Part shown: in pieces, positions 36,001 to 45,108 of the stretch | Layout: every line of letters begins with the position of its first letter | How positions within the stretch are numbered: position 1 is the first letter of the stretch | Origin: Litoditis marina | Lineage: Eukaryota > Nematoda > Chromadorea > Rhabditida > Rhabditidae | Reading direction: 5' to 3' | Assembly: GCA_964036275.1 (NCBI GenBank) | Contig: OZ038433.1 | Location: forward strand, 28,131,485 to 28,195,484 | Length of the DNA: 64,000 nucleotides | Program-made: the position numbers and the translations under genes | The notes under the pieces: model-generated | Told to the model about the DNA's origin: nothing | Seen by the model: only the letters and a program-made list of their open reading frames with translations | Databases searched by the model: none

Positions 36001-39000
36001 AAAATTCATGAAAAAGTGGGGGCCCAACGACTGTGAGATTTGTCTTCTGCTGTGCGCCCCTTAGAAAACTACTCTCAAATGGAGCAGCTACTGCTACAAA
36101 AACCGGAAAATACTAATATAAGTATAACTGTTCATTACAAACATACAAAAGTCGTAAAATATTTTCTCAAACCTGTAAACTAGAATCTACAAATCACAGA
36201 TGTTAACTCAACGTAGTCAATTATAGAGTTCCTGGTTTTGTGCACAATGGTTGGTGTTTTTGGTCATTACTTCAATTCTAGGTGCTATAACGTTTGGCAT
36301 ATTATTCAACATTTGTTCTCTCTTTCGCAGCTGTGACTTGTAGATTCTAGTTTACAGGTTTGAGAAAATATTTTACGACTTTTGTATGTTTGTAATGAAC
36401 AGTTATACTTGAGTATATTAGTATTTTTCGGTTTTTGTAGCAGTAGCTGCTCCATTTGAGAGTAGTTGTCTAAGGGGCGCACAGCAGAAGACAAATCTCA
36501 TAGTCGTTGGGCCCCCACTTTTTCATGAATACTAAATATTTTTCCATCTAACGAGAAGCGGATTAACAGAAAACATGTTATACTTCAGTCACTTACACAG
36601 GCACGTAAAACATGTTAAACACAGCAGAACTCACAAACAAAGTGGACGATAACTGATCAGAATCCTAACTCAACGTGATTTATCAATTTACTTCTAGTAT
36701 ATCTGTGAAAACTGACTCTCTCCTCACGGTACTCAATAGTTCTACGTTCCACGAGTACAGGCTCATAGTAGCAGATTTATAAGCCTCTGAATTGAATGGA
36801 ATGTGTGTACGGCTTTTTTTCTCCGTTGAATTTTCTCCGTTGAACCGTAGAGCGTGGAGAAATAGATCAGCTTCGCCACCAGTTCATGCGGTTCGCCAGG
36901 CAAATACCGCGAAAGACGGGGATCGAACTCGGCTCACGGGGAGCAAAACCCAAACGCTAGCCACTTGACCACTCAGCACCCACGTTACGAAGAAGAAACA
37001 TACAAGTTGCCATAGATTATGAGATTAGGTCAAAAACTAACTTCAAGCATTCATGGTGCTTATTAGGCACACTGTGGTCATTGTCGTGTGTGACTAAAAC
37101 GTATGGAGCTTTGTTACGAGATTGAAACTGGGCGAGAGACGGGAGTTGATCAGGTCTCAGAGAGATGATGGAAAATGGTTTCACAACGAGGTTCTGGAAG
37201 TCACAGCATACATCCGTAGTTTTTTTTTTTGAGCACGATTGTCTCGAAGCGCATCTCGCCAGAAAAAAAAACTTTCACTTTACTGAAACCACGTCATGAG
37301 AAGGAAACACATTTTTCGGAGCGTTCATAGTGAAAAAACCAGCAGCAAAAAGGCAACGTAGGTGTGGAAACCTAAATGCAAACATTCAACTTACAACGGC
37401 ACTCGTTTTTCCTTGGTTTTGCTTGATTATTTTTGGTACCCTACCTTCGCAAAATGTTGAGCAGAGACATTAGAATCGACCACGACATCAGCAATTTGTC
37501 GAAAGAAATCCCCAGAAACATAGGGACTGTCCGAATGATATGAACGGAACTCATGAAATTCAGTTCGTATAAATGCAGATGAAGATGTGAAGAAAACGTG
37601 AGAAATCTGCAAATTAGGAAGGTACAGTATGAGTCTTTCACATGAGTATTGTCTTGCGTTGTGTGCACAACATTGGTACAACGACTTTACTAAAACAGGT
37701 AGCCATTAGAACACGAGTCGAGCAAGTTGCGATGTGAAAAAAAAACTTTATTTCAACTTTATAGTATATTAGTATAAAAAAAACGGGTGTTAAGAGAGTA
37801 AAGATTAGTTTTGGATGAAAAGTGTGCAAGAAATATAAAAAGAAGTCCAATAAAAATATTCTGAGGAAAAGGCTAATCTCGCTTGGTTTAAAATTTCAGA
37901 AAAAATGGATACCGGGGTTTTTTTTACCGAAAAAAACTTCCAACTGCGACTCACAAAGCTTACACTCTGTTTTTTTTTTCAAGAAAAGCGAGATTAGCCT
38001 TTTCCTCAAAATATTTTATTGGACTTCTTTCATATTTCTTGCACACTTTTCATTCAAAACTAATCTTAACTCTCTTAACACCCGTTTTCTATACTAATTG
38101 AACTCTTTTTCTATAGTTACGAAGTAACGGTCATTTTTGATAAAAATGATACTCTTGAACAAAGCTTAACAAAGAATGTTATGAGGTTCTATTGAAGTTT
38201 TTAACGGCGCCGCAGTTCAGAACAATTGGCCTAGTTATAACCTCGTTCAAGTAAGAGCAAATTTTGTGCTCCAGGCAGGAATCAAACCTTCGTTCGCCGT
38301 GCGTGAATAGAGCTTTTATCCAAGTCTCCATTCAGACATGTGAATAGGAGTGAAAACCAAGCTGTACCCGCCTGTCATGAGGTCTTCATTGGAAAACGTC
38401 TTTCTACTACACGTTAAACTCTTCTTTCTTTTTTATTTTCACGAAACCGGTTATCCATGATTTTTTGCGAGACTATTTTTGGCCCTCTCTCACGTAGTAT
38501 TCAAATTCCAGACATACCTGAAAAATACGTATACCTCAATTTTTTTATAGCTTGTCAACAGTGTAATAATTTTTGGAATAAGTTAATTTTGAGCGAAACT
38601 ATGCCGAGATTTGAGGAGGCGGACACTTTTGTCGCTGCCACCGGCGCCGCCTCCGCCTCCGCCTCCGAGCACGGAAGCCATTTTCGCGAGACGTTTGGCC
38701 CTCTAACTCCTCTTAATTCATTTCACTTAGAACGTGAAATCAGTGTCTTGTAGACGTGTTGCCCTTCAGTGAGTCATGCAAATATCTAGGGAAATGGTCG
38801 ACGTACTTAGGTAGAAAATAGTAATTAACTGTTTTGCAATGTCTGCAGACCTCTGAACAAAAACTAATCTGCGCAGCGCTGCGCGCTGCGCACGATTTTG
38901 TCAACGAGAATGAGTTTCAACGACGTTCCATGAACTTGTGGAATCCTTGGTAACGTGAAATACTGTGCAGACGTCCCTGTTTTTTTGTGAGAAATATGTA

Positions 39001-39093
39001 CAGTTGTAATTCTATTTTTACCGTTCCGAAATCCATTTCACTGTTCATGTACAAAAGCAGGACGAACAACATTGATAATATGAAAGTCGACAT
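16937..39093 (-). CDS. Exostosin-like (GT47-type) glycosyltransferase, multi-exon
   Basis: Likely role: a Golgi type II glycosyltransferase; substrate unknown. Exons in transcript order: 39093-39022 (candidate signal anchor), 37606-37445, about 37220-37042, 34238-34027, 33568-33451, 33211-33113, 17283-17181, 17077-16937. Phases match at each defined junction; the 5' edge of the third exon is not resolved. Hallmarks: HSDSPYVSGDFFR; PYVLVTHDND; DPNLIHWFAWNTD with TTVPIGI; LNFRNYTNQDARG; SKFVLSPPGHGIDCFRTWES spanning the largest intron; then LGSIPIVL and VTPELLEE. This order is that of exostosin-like GT-B enzymes, with a sugar-nucleotide-binding GxGxDxxRxWE motif. The product would be about 360 residues, short but close to complete. 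No stop interrupts the exons. Family is inferred from motifs only; exon 1 is the weakest call. Confidence 0.7.
18015..18842 (-). mobile_element. Non-autonomous Helitron, 828 bp
   Basis: On the minus strand it starts TCTACTAATATAAAACCGTT at 18,842, preceded by A (A|TC target). It contains the 25-bp cgcgctctatgtt minisatellite (inverted, 18,120-18,640) and ends with hairpin cccgggc/gcccggg plus CCTTCCTTG at 18,015, followed by T. It matches the element at 1,011-2,172 at both ends, so the family boundaries are well supported. Confidence 0.75.
18843..20863 (+). mobile_element. 3' part of a satellite-bearing Helitron (array A1)
   Basis: About 14 units of 130 bp (18,850-20,742) carrying agacgtcaaaa, gtgacatattgacg and gatagtagacgatag, then ggggggtctgggg..ccccccag and a perfect-looking ctaggtcggc gata gccggcctag hairpin ending CTAG at 20,863, followed by TC. 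The 5' body is missing where the 828-bp Helitron lies. The last two-thirds show a four-unit (520-bp) higher-order period. Confidence 0.7.
20864..23344. mobile_element. Two convergent Helitron bodies, no gene
   Basis: The plus-strand start TCACCTCACTATATATAATC at 20,864 and the minus-strand start TCAACCCATACATAATGCTG at 23,344 face each other. The minus body (about 21,885-23,344) is a close relative of 27,990-29,140. It includes an internal tandem duplication (about 22,680-22,960 and 22,975-23,260) encoding identical short peptides with no gene features. TGACGTCA palindromes recur. The plus body resembles 46,080-46,990. Confidence 0.55.
23345..29140 (-). mobile_element. Complete Helitron with array A2, 5.8 kb
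   Basis: Minus strand, 5' to 3': TCAACCTCCCATACATAATG at 29,140; a 1.3-kb non-coding body; array A2 of roughly 33 units of 130 bp (27,770-23,460); the ggggg/ccccc stem; and the gccggc hairpin ending at 23,345, where the terminal CTAG is eroded to CTT. The order body-array-hairpin is the same as in the next element. No transposase is encoded, so it depends on a partner. Confidence 0.65.
23460..27770. repeat. 130-bp satellite array A2 with 12-unit higher-order repeat
   Basis: Units contain gacgtcttctggccttcag, gtcgtcgtgcatctaacac and tctactatctatgttctaac. Period is 130 bp (gatttgacgt at 23,721 and 23,851). A distinctive variant (gtacaccagacatgtt) recurs at 24,241 and 25,801, and neighbouring variants follow in the same order to about 27,340, showing a 1,560-bp (12-unit) duplication. 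Open frames here are satellite-derived. Confidence 0.9.
29141..32943 (-). mobile_element. Complete Helitron with array A3, 3.8 kb
   Basis: The 5' end TCACCCCCCTATACATAG is at 32,943 on the minus strand, directly after A of a non-Helitron sequence (A|TC). It has a 1.5-kb body with three copies of a cgatgacgtcatcac block, array A3 (about 16 units, 31,350-29,270), the gc-rich stem, and a gccggcctag hairpin ending CTAG at 29,141-29,144. It is immediately followed by the TC of the Helitron at 29,140. This is the best-bounded satellite Helitron in the window. Confidence 0.7.
33006..33075. repeat. (AT)n microsatellite, about 70 bp
   Basis: A pure at-dinucleotide run near the donor end of the 15.8-kb intron. 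A shorter (ta)n run is at about 48,618-48,656. Both are potential assembly-length errors. Confidence 0.98.
33113..33568 (-). CDS. GT gene exons with nucleotide-sugar site
   Basis: Two exons. 33568-33451 encodes LNFRNYTNQDARGALWN and ends at GTCAGT. 33211-33113 follows GTTTCAG and encodes NSKFVLSPPGHGIDCFR. Its donor (GTACGT, 33,112 downward) leaves two bases (AC) that join with A at 17,283 to give Thr in R-T-W-E. The first exon's acceptor is taken as TGTAG at 33,569, because the TTTTTTCAG 5 bp upstream would give the wrong phase. Confidence 0.7.
34027..34238 (-). CDS. GT gene exon, WFAWNTD / PIGI segment
   Basis: 212 bp. The acceptor GTGTGTTCCAG gives a one-base split codon matching the preceding exon, and the donor is GTAAGT. 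It encodes DPNLIHWFAWNTDRQHEHL and TTVPIGIS, typical of the region before the Rossmann-like nucleotide-sugar domain. Choosing the acceptor at 34,239-34,240 avoids an in-frame TAG just upstream. Confidence 0.65.
34382..35910. mobile_element. Satellite B element, copy 1 (in GT-gene intron)
   Basis: It begins at a hairpin (gcgcagcgc gaa gcgctgtgc, about 34,387-34,410), followed by ctttggtccggctaatgcgc and a spacer with two copies of gtgtctgcgtctctccattt. It continues into seven to eight 130-bp units (about 34,915-35,880), the last ones diverged. A second copy starts at about 59,664. The two copies differ immediately outside the hairpin, which marks a terminus on that side. No ORF of interest is seen. 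The element type is unresolved; its layout resembles the satellite Helitrons but lacks CTRR. Confidence 0.6.
36004..36530. mobile_element. Foldback element, about 195-bp arms
   Basis: Outer ends attcatgaaaaagtggggg and their complement cccccactttttcatgaat bound two near-identical inverted arms (36,004-36,199 and 36,332-36,530) around a 130-bp spacer. Transcription of the GT gene would place a long hairpin in this intron. No clear target duplication or coding sequence is seen. Confidence 0.8.
36893..36984 (-). repeat. tRNA-derived sequence (SINE-like)
   Basis: The minus strand shows an A-box-like tggtcaagtggctagcg and a B-box gagttcgatcccc at tRNA-like spacing. The 3' side does not pair with ggtgctg of the 5' side, so this is not a functional tRNA. 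It lies in an intron of the GT gene. Confidence 0.5.
37042..37220 (-). CDS. GT gene exon, THDND motif
   Basis: It encodes LVVKPFSIISLR and then APYVLVTHDNDHSVP, followed by donor GTTAGT with two bases of a split codon left over. The upstream edge lies in or beyond an A11 homopolymer (minus strand) and no good in-phase acceptor is visible, so length variation in that tract may matter. Confidence 0.6.
37445..37606 (-). CDS. GT gene exon, N-terminal domain
   Basis: 162 bp, phase 0 at both ends, with acceptor AATTTGCAG and donor GTAGGG. It encodes a segment with HSDSPYVSGDFFRQIADVV, a motif I associate with the N-terminal half of nematode and protist exostosin-like proteins. Confidence 0.65.
37769..38097. 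mobile_element. MITE with about 115-bp inverted repeats
   Basis: ttagtataaaaaaaacgggt at the left pairs with cccgttttctatactaa at the right. The inner arms (gattagccttttcctc and its complement) are also inverted. A 90-codon frame runs through it but consists of arm sequence, and I do not call it. It lies in the first large intron of the GT gene. Confidence 0.7.
39022..39093 (-). CDS. Candidate first exon, signal anchor of the GT gene
   Basis: ATG at 39,093 opens 24 codons with a hydrophobic core (FILSMLFVLLLYM), ending at a GTAAAA donor in phase 0. The next confirmed exon (37,606) also starts in phase 0, so direct splicing keeps frame. A type II signal anchor is what a Golgi glycosyltransferase needs. 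An intervening exon cannot be excluded. Confidence 0.4.
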
Positions 39094-39488
39094 CTTCCAT
39101 TTTGGCCTGTAAAAGCATTTCCAGAAAATAGAACCCAAACTGCGTGGAATAATCGTTCGAGTTTGTTGCAAGCTGCACATTCCCTACCATAAGTGACCCG
39201 AGAGATGCTGGCGGTCAGATAAAACAAAACTATTTGTAATCGTAAAATGCCATAACAAACAAAGACTTACTGTATCGCCCCAACGATGTGTTTCGGTCCA
39301 CCACAAAAAAGGGGTAGGTCAATTTCGCGTAGCATTCCACTCTTCTTCTACAACAATACAAATCTAGTGTAAAATAAGTTGGTCAACAACCAACGACATT
39401 GGAACTTGCTCGGAAAAAGTAAATGTAGTTTCGGGTCTCTCCCGCTCGTTGTTCATTCATCTATTCGTTTGTCAGACTACAGTTGATA

Positions 39489-41646
39489 TATACTGGGTAA
39501 CAAATTTATAAATTTCTGTCTCTCGCCGAAATCGAAAGTACGAGCAAAATATTCGTAGCTGGGCCGTAACTACTGCGCTAATAGTACACATAACCGCCAG
39601 CTAGGAATTGAAGACATCTGTGCGTACACATCGGTAAATGATACATACAGTAGCCTTCCGCCTTCTCGTTGGCGACGACTGTACAGTTAAGATATCAAAC
39701 TTGGTACATTCCAACCTAACCCATCGTTCAAGTAGCGAAGCGCAATACTGACAGCCAAAGAATTGTACAACTAAAATAACGACAAGACCTCGTAGATAAT
39801 AATAGCTTACGGACGAATGCGAGCTTATCTACTTCTTCGCGAACTGTGATGCGCTGCGCAGATTAGTTTTTGACGGAGACGTTGCGGTTTTTATGTTTTG
39901 TCTCAAAAACTGTGAAGCCGGGTTTGAGGCTTTCGATGGAGAAATAGAGAAATGTATGAGACAAACTAAATTATAACACCTCCAACCTTGAAGACATTCA
40001 AATATTTGGTAAATATCAAATAAATACTTGCAACATGAATAGGGGGGGGAATATATTCACCAGTGAATGAACTCACTACTATTGTATGAGCTCCTTCAGC
40101 ATTTTATACCCAATTCGCACTTTGTATGTTGACAAAGTGTTCAGCCCGTGTTTCCCTGCGTGAAGTGTACTGTTAGGCCGCTTTCATACTTTTAACGTCG
40201 GCGTTTAACGCCGGCGTTAGTGTGGAGAAAACATGTGCATCGATTTTATTGGCGTTAACGCCGGCGCCAGTCAATACGTATGTTCCATTCACTATCAACG
40301 CCGGCGTTGAACGCCGACGTAAAAAGTATGAGTGCGGCCTTAGTTCTGACGTTTACCAACAAGTTGCAAGTAGGACCTTTATTACTAAAAACTATATTCA
40401 AATTAGATACATGAGTAGTTGACTAATCGAATTGATATCTAGTTAATTCTTGGAGTTTCAAACTAATTGTGAGAATTATAAAATTCCTGCACCAAATTTG
40501 ATGATTTCACATTGAACTACATCGAACTAAAGAGTGTTTCATCTATTTTAGTTTAAATCTGTTTATCTCATATTCCGAGACCGGTCCGAAATCGTCTTTT
40601 ACATGGGTATTGAGAACAACATTGATATTGGGAACAGTGGCCTGGGTTTCCTGCTCGAAGCCCTGAATAAATTTGCCTACTGTTCCGGTACCCTCTTACC
40701 GAAATGCAGGAAAAAAACGTGGTTTTTGAATTGCGTTAGAAGTTACGCAGCGTAAACTTGCAGCTGCATCTGGCTGCAGCGGTATATTGCAGCACCTGCA
40801 AAAATGTTGCAAAGAGACTTAAATTGCAGCTAGATGCAGCGTAAAAAAATATAAACGTAGCCGCCGCTGGTCACCCCAAATCACGGCCATTGGGCCACCG
40901 CTGTCCCCTACCCACTAAAACGCAGTGGTCATTTCACGAATCGAAAAAAATTAAAACCAAGTTTCATCAGTCTACCAATACTTGCGATAATGTCTCTCAG
41001 GCTACGACCATTTTATGAAATTCAATATGTTGTGCAATACTACACATGTTACTTTACACGTAAACGCGCGCTATGCTAGTCAACTATCATGTTGAACTCG
41101 TACAGACAGAAAGTCTACTACACTATGCGCGCAAAAAATTGTCTTCGAAATTGGTAGGTGTTATATTGCGATTTTTCTCCTCTATTCTTCTTGTTCTCCA
41201 TCGAAACCGTTAAACCAGATTTCACCGTTTTCGAGACAGAATATAAAAACCAAAAGTAATTTGCGCAGCGCATCACAGTTTGCGGAGAAGTAGATAAGCT
41301 CGCATTCGTCCCTAAGATTTTATTATCTACGGGATCTTGTCGTTACTTCAGTTGTACAATTCGTTGGCTGTCAGTATTGCGCTTTGCTACTTGAACGATG
41401 AGTTAAGTTGGAATGTACCAAGTTTGATATATCAACTGTACAGTCGTCGCCAACGGAAAGGCAAAAGGCTACTGTATAAATCATTTCCCGATGTGTACGC
41501 AACGCACAGATGTCTTCGATTTAAAGCTTGCCGATTATGTGCACTATTAGCGCAGTGATTACGGCCCAGCTACAAGTATTTTGCTCGTACTTTCGATTTC
41601 GGCGAGAGACAGAAAGTTATAAATTTGGCACTAAGTATATATCAAA
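39489..41646. mobile_element. 2.2-kb element with about 470-bp inverted arms
   Basis: 39,489-39,965 reappears in inverse orientation at about 41,180-41,646 (gtttctgtctctcgccgaaa against ttcggcgagagacagaaagt, and gcgctgcgcagat against atttgcgcagcgc). The arms carry a tRNA-like stretch (ttagcgcagtgattacggc) related to 48,715-48,780. The central part (39,966-41,180) holds a nested MITE and no recognisable gene. Long arms and no transposase suggest a foldback or a fused pair of elements. Confidence 0.65.
40177..40339. mobile_element. Harbinger-like MITE, 163 bp
   Basis: Inverted ends ggccgctttcatactttt/aaaaagtatgagtgcggcc are flanked by TTA on both sides (40,174-40,176 and 40,340-40,342). A TTA/TWA target duplication with GG..CC ends is typical of PIF/Harbinger MITEs. 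The interior repeats aacgccggcgtt palindromes. It is nested inside the 2.2-kb inverted-arm element and therefore younger. Confidence 0.75.
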
Positions 41647-41864
41647 TGTAACGCTCTGACAAACAAAAAGATAAATTAAAAACGAACGGGAGAGGTGGAT
41701 ATATGTTTGAAGAGACGCAGGTTGAGGTTCTTATGGTCAGGATAAACCTGATTTGACTATCTGAATGCATGTCTACTGGTGGTGTCGTCTGGTATGTCCG
41801 CTCACGTATCGGTCGTTTCATCACACGACAAATCATATTTCGCATCATAACACAGTCGTCAGCA

Positions 41865-42093
41865 TCTTTTATAACTGTCCTCGCCAGTACATCTGTTAAA
41901 TTTTCTCAGTTTAAGGTACCGTACCACAAAAAGTCCCAGAGTCTTTCTCACATTTTTCATAAATTTTCTACAAACTGACTAGAAATTCAAACTAGAAATT
42001 TATGTTGGCGGTTTCTCTCCCTTATTCCGGAACCGAGTTTTTCGGAAAATCTGTGTTTAGACTGACATCAATCATGCGAAAATTACATTGGCA
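41865..42093 (+). mobile_element. 5' fragment of the 14,601-type Helitron
   Basis: 229 bp nearly identical to 14,601-14,829, beginning TCTTTTATAACTGTCC directly after A and ending abruptly. It is useful mainly because it fixes the 5' terminus of that family and shows the canonical A|TC junction. The stretch 41,661-41,864 before it shows nothing recognisable. Confidence 0.65.
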
Positions 42094-42400
42094 TTTGGCA
42101 CGTTATCAAAGCAGCAAAAATTCTCCTCCGAGCTGCGTCTAGTTCTCGTCGTTCTTACTGACCCTCTGGCAGCGTGCCAAAGAATCTCCGGATTCTCGTT
42201 TTCCGAAACATAATGCATGCTCTGAAAAATGATCAGCTTTCGAAAAGATTGTTCTTTGAACGGTACACGTTGCACTGTTTGGCTGAAATCGTAGTTTTTG
42301 TTTTGGGACGTCGTAGCAGTCGACCGTCCGGGACACGATGTTTACGCGTCCCAGACGAGTCAGGATTAAAGCGGGATCAGCGCGGCTCCAGTCCATCCCG
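42072..42400 (-). pseudogene. Acyltransferase SGNH-domain fragment, frameshifted
   Basis: On the minus strand, NENPEIL in one frame continues as ARCQRVSKNDEN in another. These are the same words found in the better-preserved fragments at 43,282-43,512 and 48,943-49,140. The frame change marks it as a relic. Assignment to the acyltransferase/SGNH type rests on similarity to those fragments. Confidence 0.3.
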
Positions 42401-43281
42401 AATTTGAATTGATATCGATTTGGTTAATGCAAATCTTGAAATCCTGGTTCCAAAACGCTCAATGTTTCATAGATAATGACATAAGACCTTGCTATTCGAA
42501 AAATGTGAATTTGGCTTCTTTTTTTGTCCTAGAAACGAAGTGAAAATCACAATAACACAATCACAATACGAACGCGTAATATTCGTCGTATGTGTCGTGC
42601 TGAAAAAAATACACTGTTCTAAACCAAAGGAAGAAGACCACTTGTACAGACTCAGTCAAGTCAAATCACTACCGTATAGACTGAAACATAGTGACTTGTA
42701 TACAAGATAGATTTTTCTATCCCTATCTGTATCTCACATGCTTACATGTAAATAAATCAATCAATCAAACTTGTGTGCATGTGCTAGAATTTAATGCAAA
42801 CCCACACTACTGCGTAAATGTAAAAAATTAGGTCGGGCCGCATTCGATCCACTACAACCCTCGCAGCTCTCGAAAAGTTGGTAATAATATGCATCAACGG
42901 AAGTTTTCCGGAAACAAATGTGGATTACTGATAAAACGGGAGAAAGATCCAATCACTCTCTCTTTTCACAAGGTATTATGACGTTGAAGCTTAACGTTTG
43001 GTTGTTGCACACTGTGTAAAAAATGCTCGATAATCACTCAGCACGTTTTCAAGTTTTTTTTCTTCAAATTTTGTGTACTGTAGGAGTCCAGGAGAAGGTC
43101 TGCTTGAATGAAATATATTGCAGACGCGTAGATGTAATTGGAAACTTTAGCAATTTTCGCATTCTATTCTGATCACCTACCACAGACAGTGTCCGAAAAC
43201 ATTTTCGAAAAGTTAAAGTTTGCACTAGAAAACAGTGTGTTATACAAGTGTGGAATATGAGATCGTTTCACTGCACGAGAC

Positions 43282-43512
43282 CTATTGGCATCGTGCCAAG
43301 ATTTCCGGATGACTATTTCCTAGAGCACACAAAGTATTCTTAGGAATTCTGAAGAAAACCTCACTACTCTTCTTAAACAACCGCAACTCCTTGGCTCTTC
43401 CTGCCAAAATATTATGAATCGAAGGAAATGCCCGATAGCGGATGGAATTGCCAAGAACTAATATGCTCAGGTTGCCTTTACCGAACTGGTAAACAAAATA
43501 ACAGTGAAATAT
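43282..43512 (-). pseudogene. Acyltransferase (OAC-like) SGNH-domain exon fragment
   Basis: After an intron acceptor TTTGTTTACCAG, the minus strand encodes FGKGNLSILVLGNSIRYRAF, then AKELRLFKK, then NSHPEILARCQ. G-N-S after a hydrophobic strand is the block I nucleophile motif of SGNH esterases, which form the C-terminal lumenal domain of nematode O-acyltransferase-like proteins. A TAG directly follows ARCQ, and no transmembrane acyltransferase-3 part is nearby, so I regard this as a fragment. Family call is by motif only. Confidence 0.45.
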
Positions 43513-43769
43513 GTTCAACTCTGGTCTTGTAGCGCTTTTCATTATAAAGTGCGCAGGTCAGAGAGACGCAGACTGTTTGTGGTTTCTAAGAACAAGCGTC
43601 GTTGCAAAACAATAAATTACTGTTTATACAGCATGATTGTCTTCCCTTTCGTCGTCTGACGTCTCTTCGGGGCACACTATATCTCTAGATTTGTTGCAAT
43701 ACACTTTCGACCGAACGCGAATTTGTAATTAACAGAGCGCGTTCCGAGTTTCCATGCTGCAGCGTATGA

Positions 43770-45108
43770 CCTGGTAGATGCACGACGATTCAGATTCTGA
43801 AGGTCAGAAGACGTCAAATATGAAAACTGACATATTGACGTTGTAGATGGTTCTAAATGCCGTAGATAGTTAGTACATAGATAGTAGACGATAGAATGAC
43901 GTCTTAGATGAACGAGGACTGAGATTCTGAAGGTCAGAAGACGTCAAAAATTAAAAGTGACATTTTTACGTCGGAGATAGTTCTAAATGCCGTAGATAGT
44001 TAGTACATAGATAGTAAACGATAGTATGACGTGATAGATGCACGACGACTCAGGTTCTGAAGGCCAGAAGACGTCAAATATGAAAACTGACATATTCACG
44101 TTGGAGATGTTTCTAATTACGTTAGATAGGGGGAACTCAGATAGTAGACGATAGTATGACCTGTTAGATTCACGACGACTCAGATTCTGAAGGTCAGAAG
44201 ACGTCAAATATGAAAACTGATATATTGACGTTGGAGATGATTCTAAATGCTTTAGATAGTTCGATTATATATAGTAGATGATAAAATGACCTGTTAGATG
44301 CACGACGATTCAGATTCTGAAGGTCAGAAGACGTCAAATATGAAAACTGACATATTGACGTTGTAGATGGTTCTAAATGCCGTAGATAGTTAGTACATAG
44401 ATAGTAGACGATAGTATGACCTGGTAGATGCACGACTACTCGGATTCTGGAGATCAGAAGACGTCAAAAATGAAAAGTGACATATTGACGTCAGAGATAG
44501 TTCTCAATGCCGTAGATAGTTAGTACATAGATAGTAGACGATAGTATGACGTGTTAGATGCACGACGACTTGGATTCTGAAGGCCAGAAGACGTGAAACT
44601 GAAAACTGATATATTGATGTCTGAGATAGTTCTGAATGCATAAGATAGTTAGAGCATAGATAGTAGACGATAGTATGACGCGATAGATGCACGACGACTC
44701 AGATTCTGAAGGCCAGAAGACGTCAAAATTGAAAACTGATATATTGATGTCGGACATTATTCTAAATGCGTTAGATAGTTACTTCATAGATAGTTCACAA
44801 TAGTATGACGTGTTAGATGCACGACGACTCAGATTATGAAGGCCAGCAGACGTCAAAATAATGGAAACTGACATATTGACGTCGCACATTATTCTAAATG
44901 TGTTATATAGTTGGTAGATAGATTATAGAAGTGAATACAACATGTCTGGTGTACGACGACTCAAATTCAGAAGGACAGAAGACGTCGAAACTACAAAACT
45001 TGTCCTAACTTCGTTAAATGACTTAAAAACACCCAGCAAGTTACTCATAACTTAACTCGGGGGGTCTGGGGGGTGTCCCCCCAGCTAGGTCGGCGATAGC
45101 CGGCCTAG
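43770..45108 (+). mobile_element. 3' part of a satellite Helitron (array A4)
   Basis: About nine to ten 130-bp units of family A (43,770-44,995), then the ggggggtctggggggtgtcc/ccccc stem and a ctaggtcggc gata gccggcctag hairpin ending CTAG at 45,108, followed by TC. The 5' part is not recognised in 43,560-43,770. Confidence 0.65.

Noticed and set aside
37822..38097. 91-codon plus frame as a gene
   Set aside because: It runs through both arms of an inverted-repeat element.
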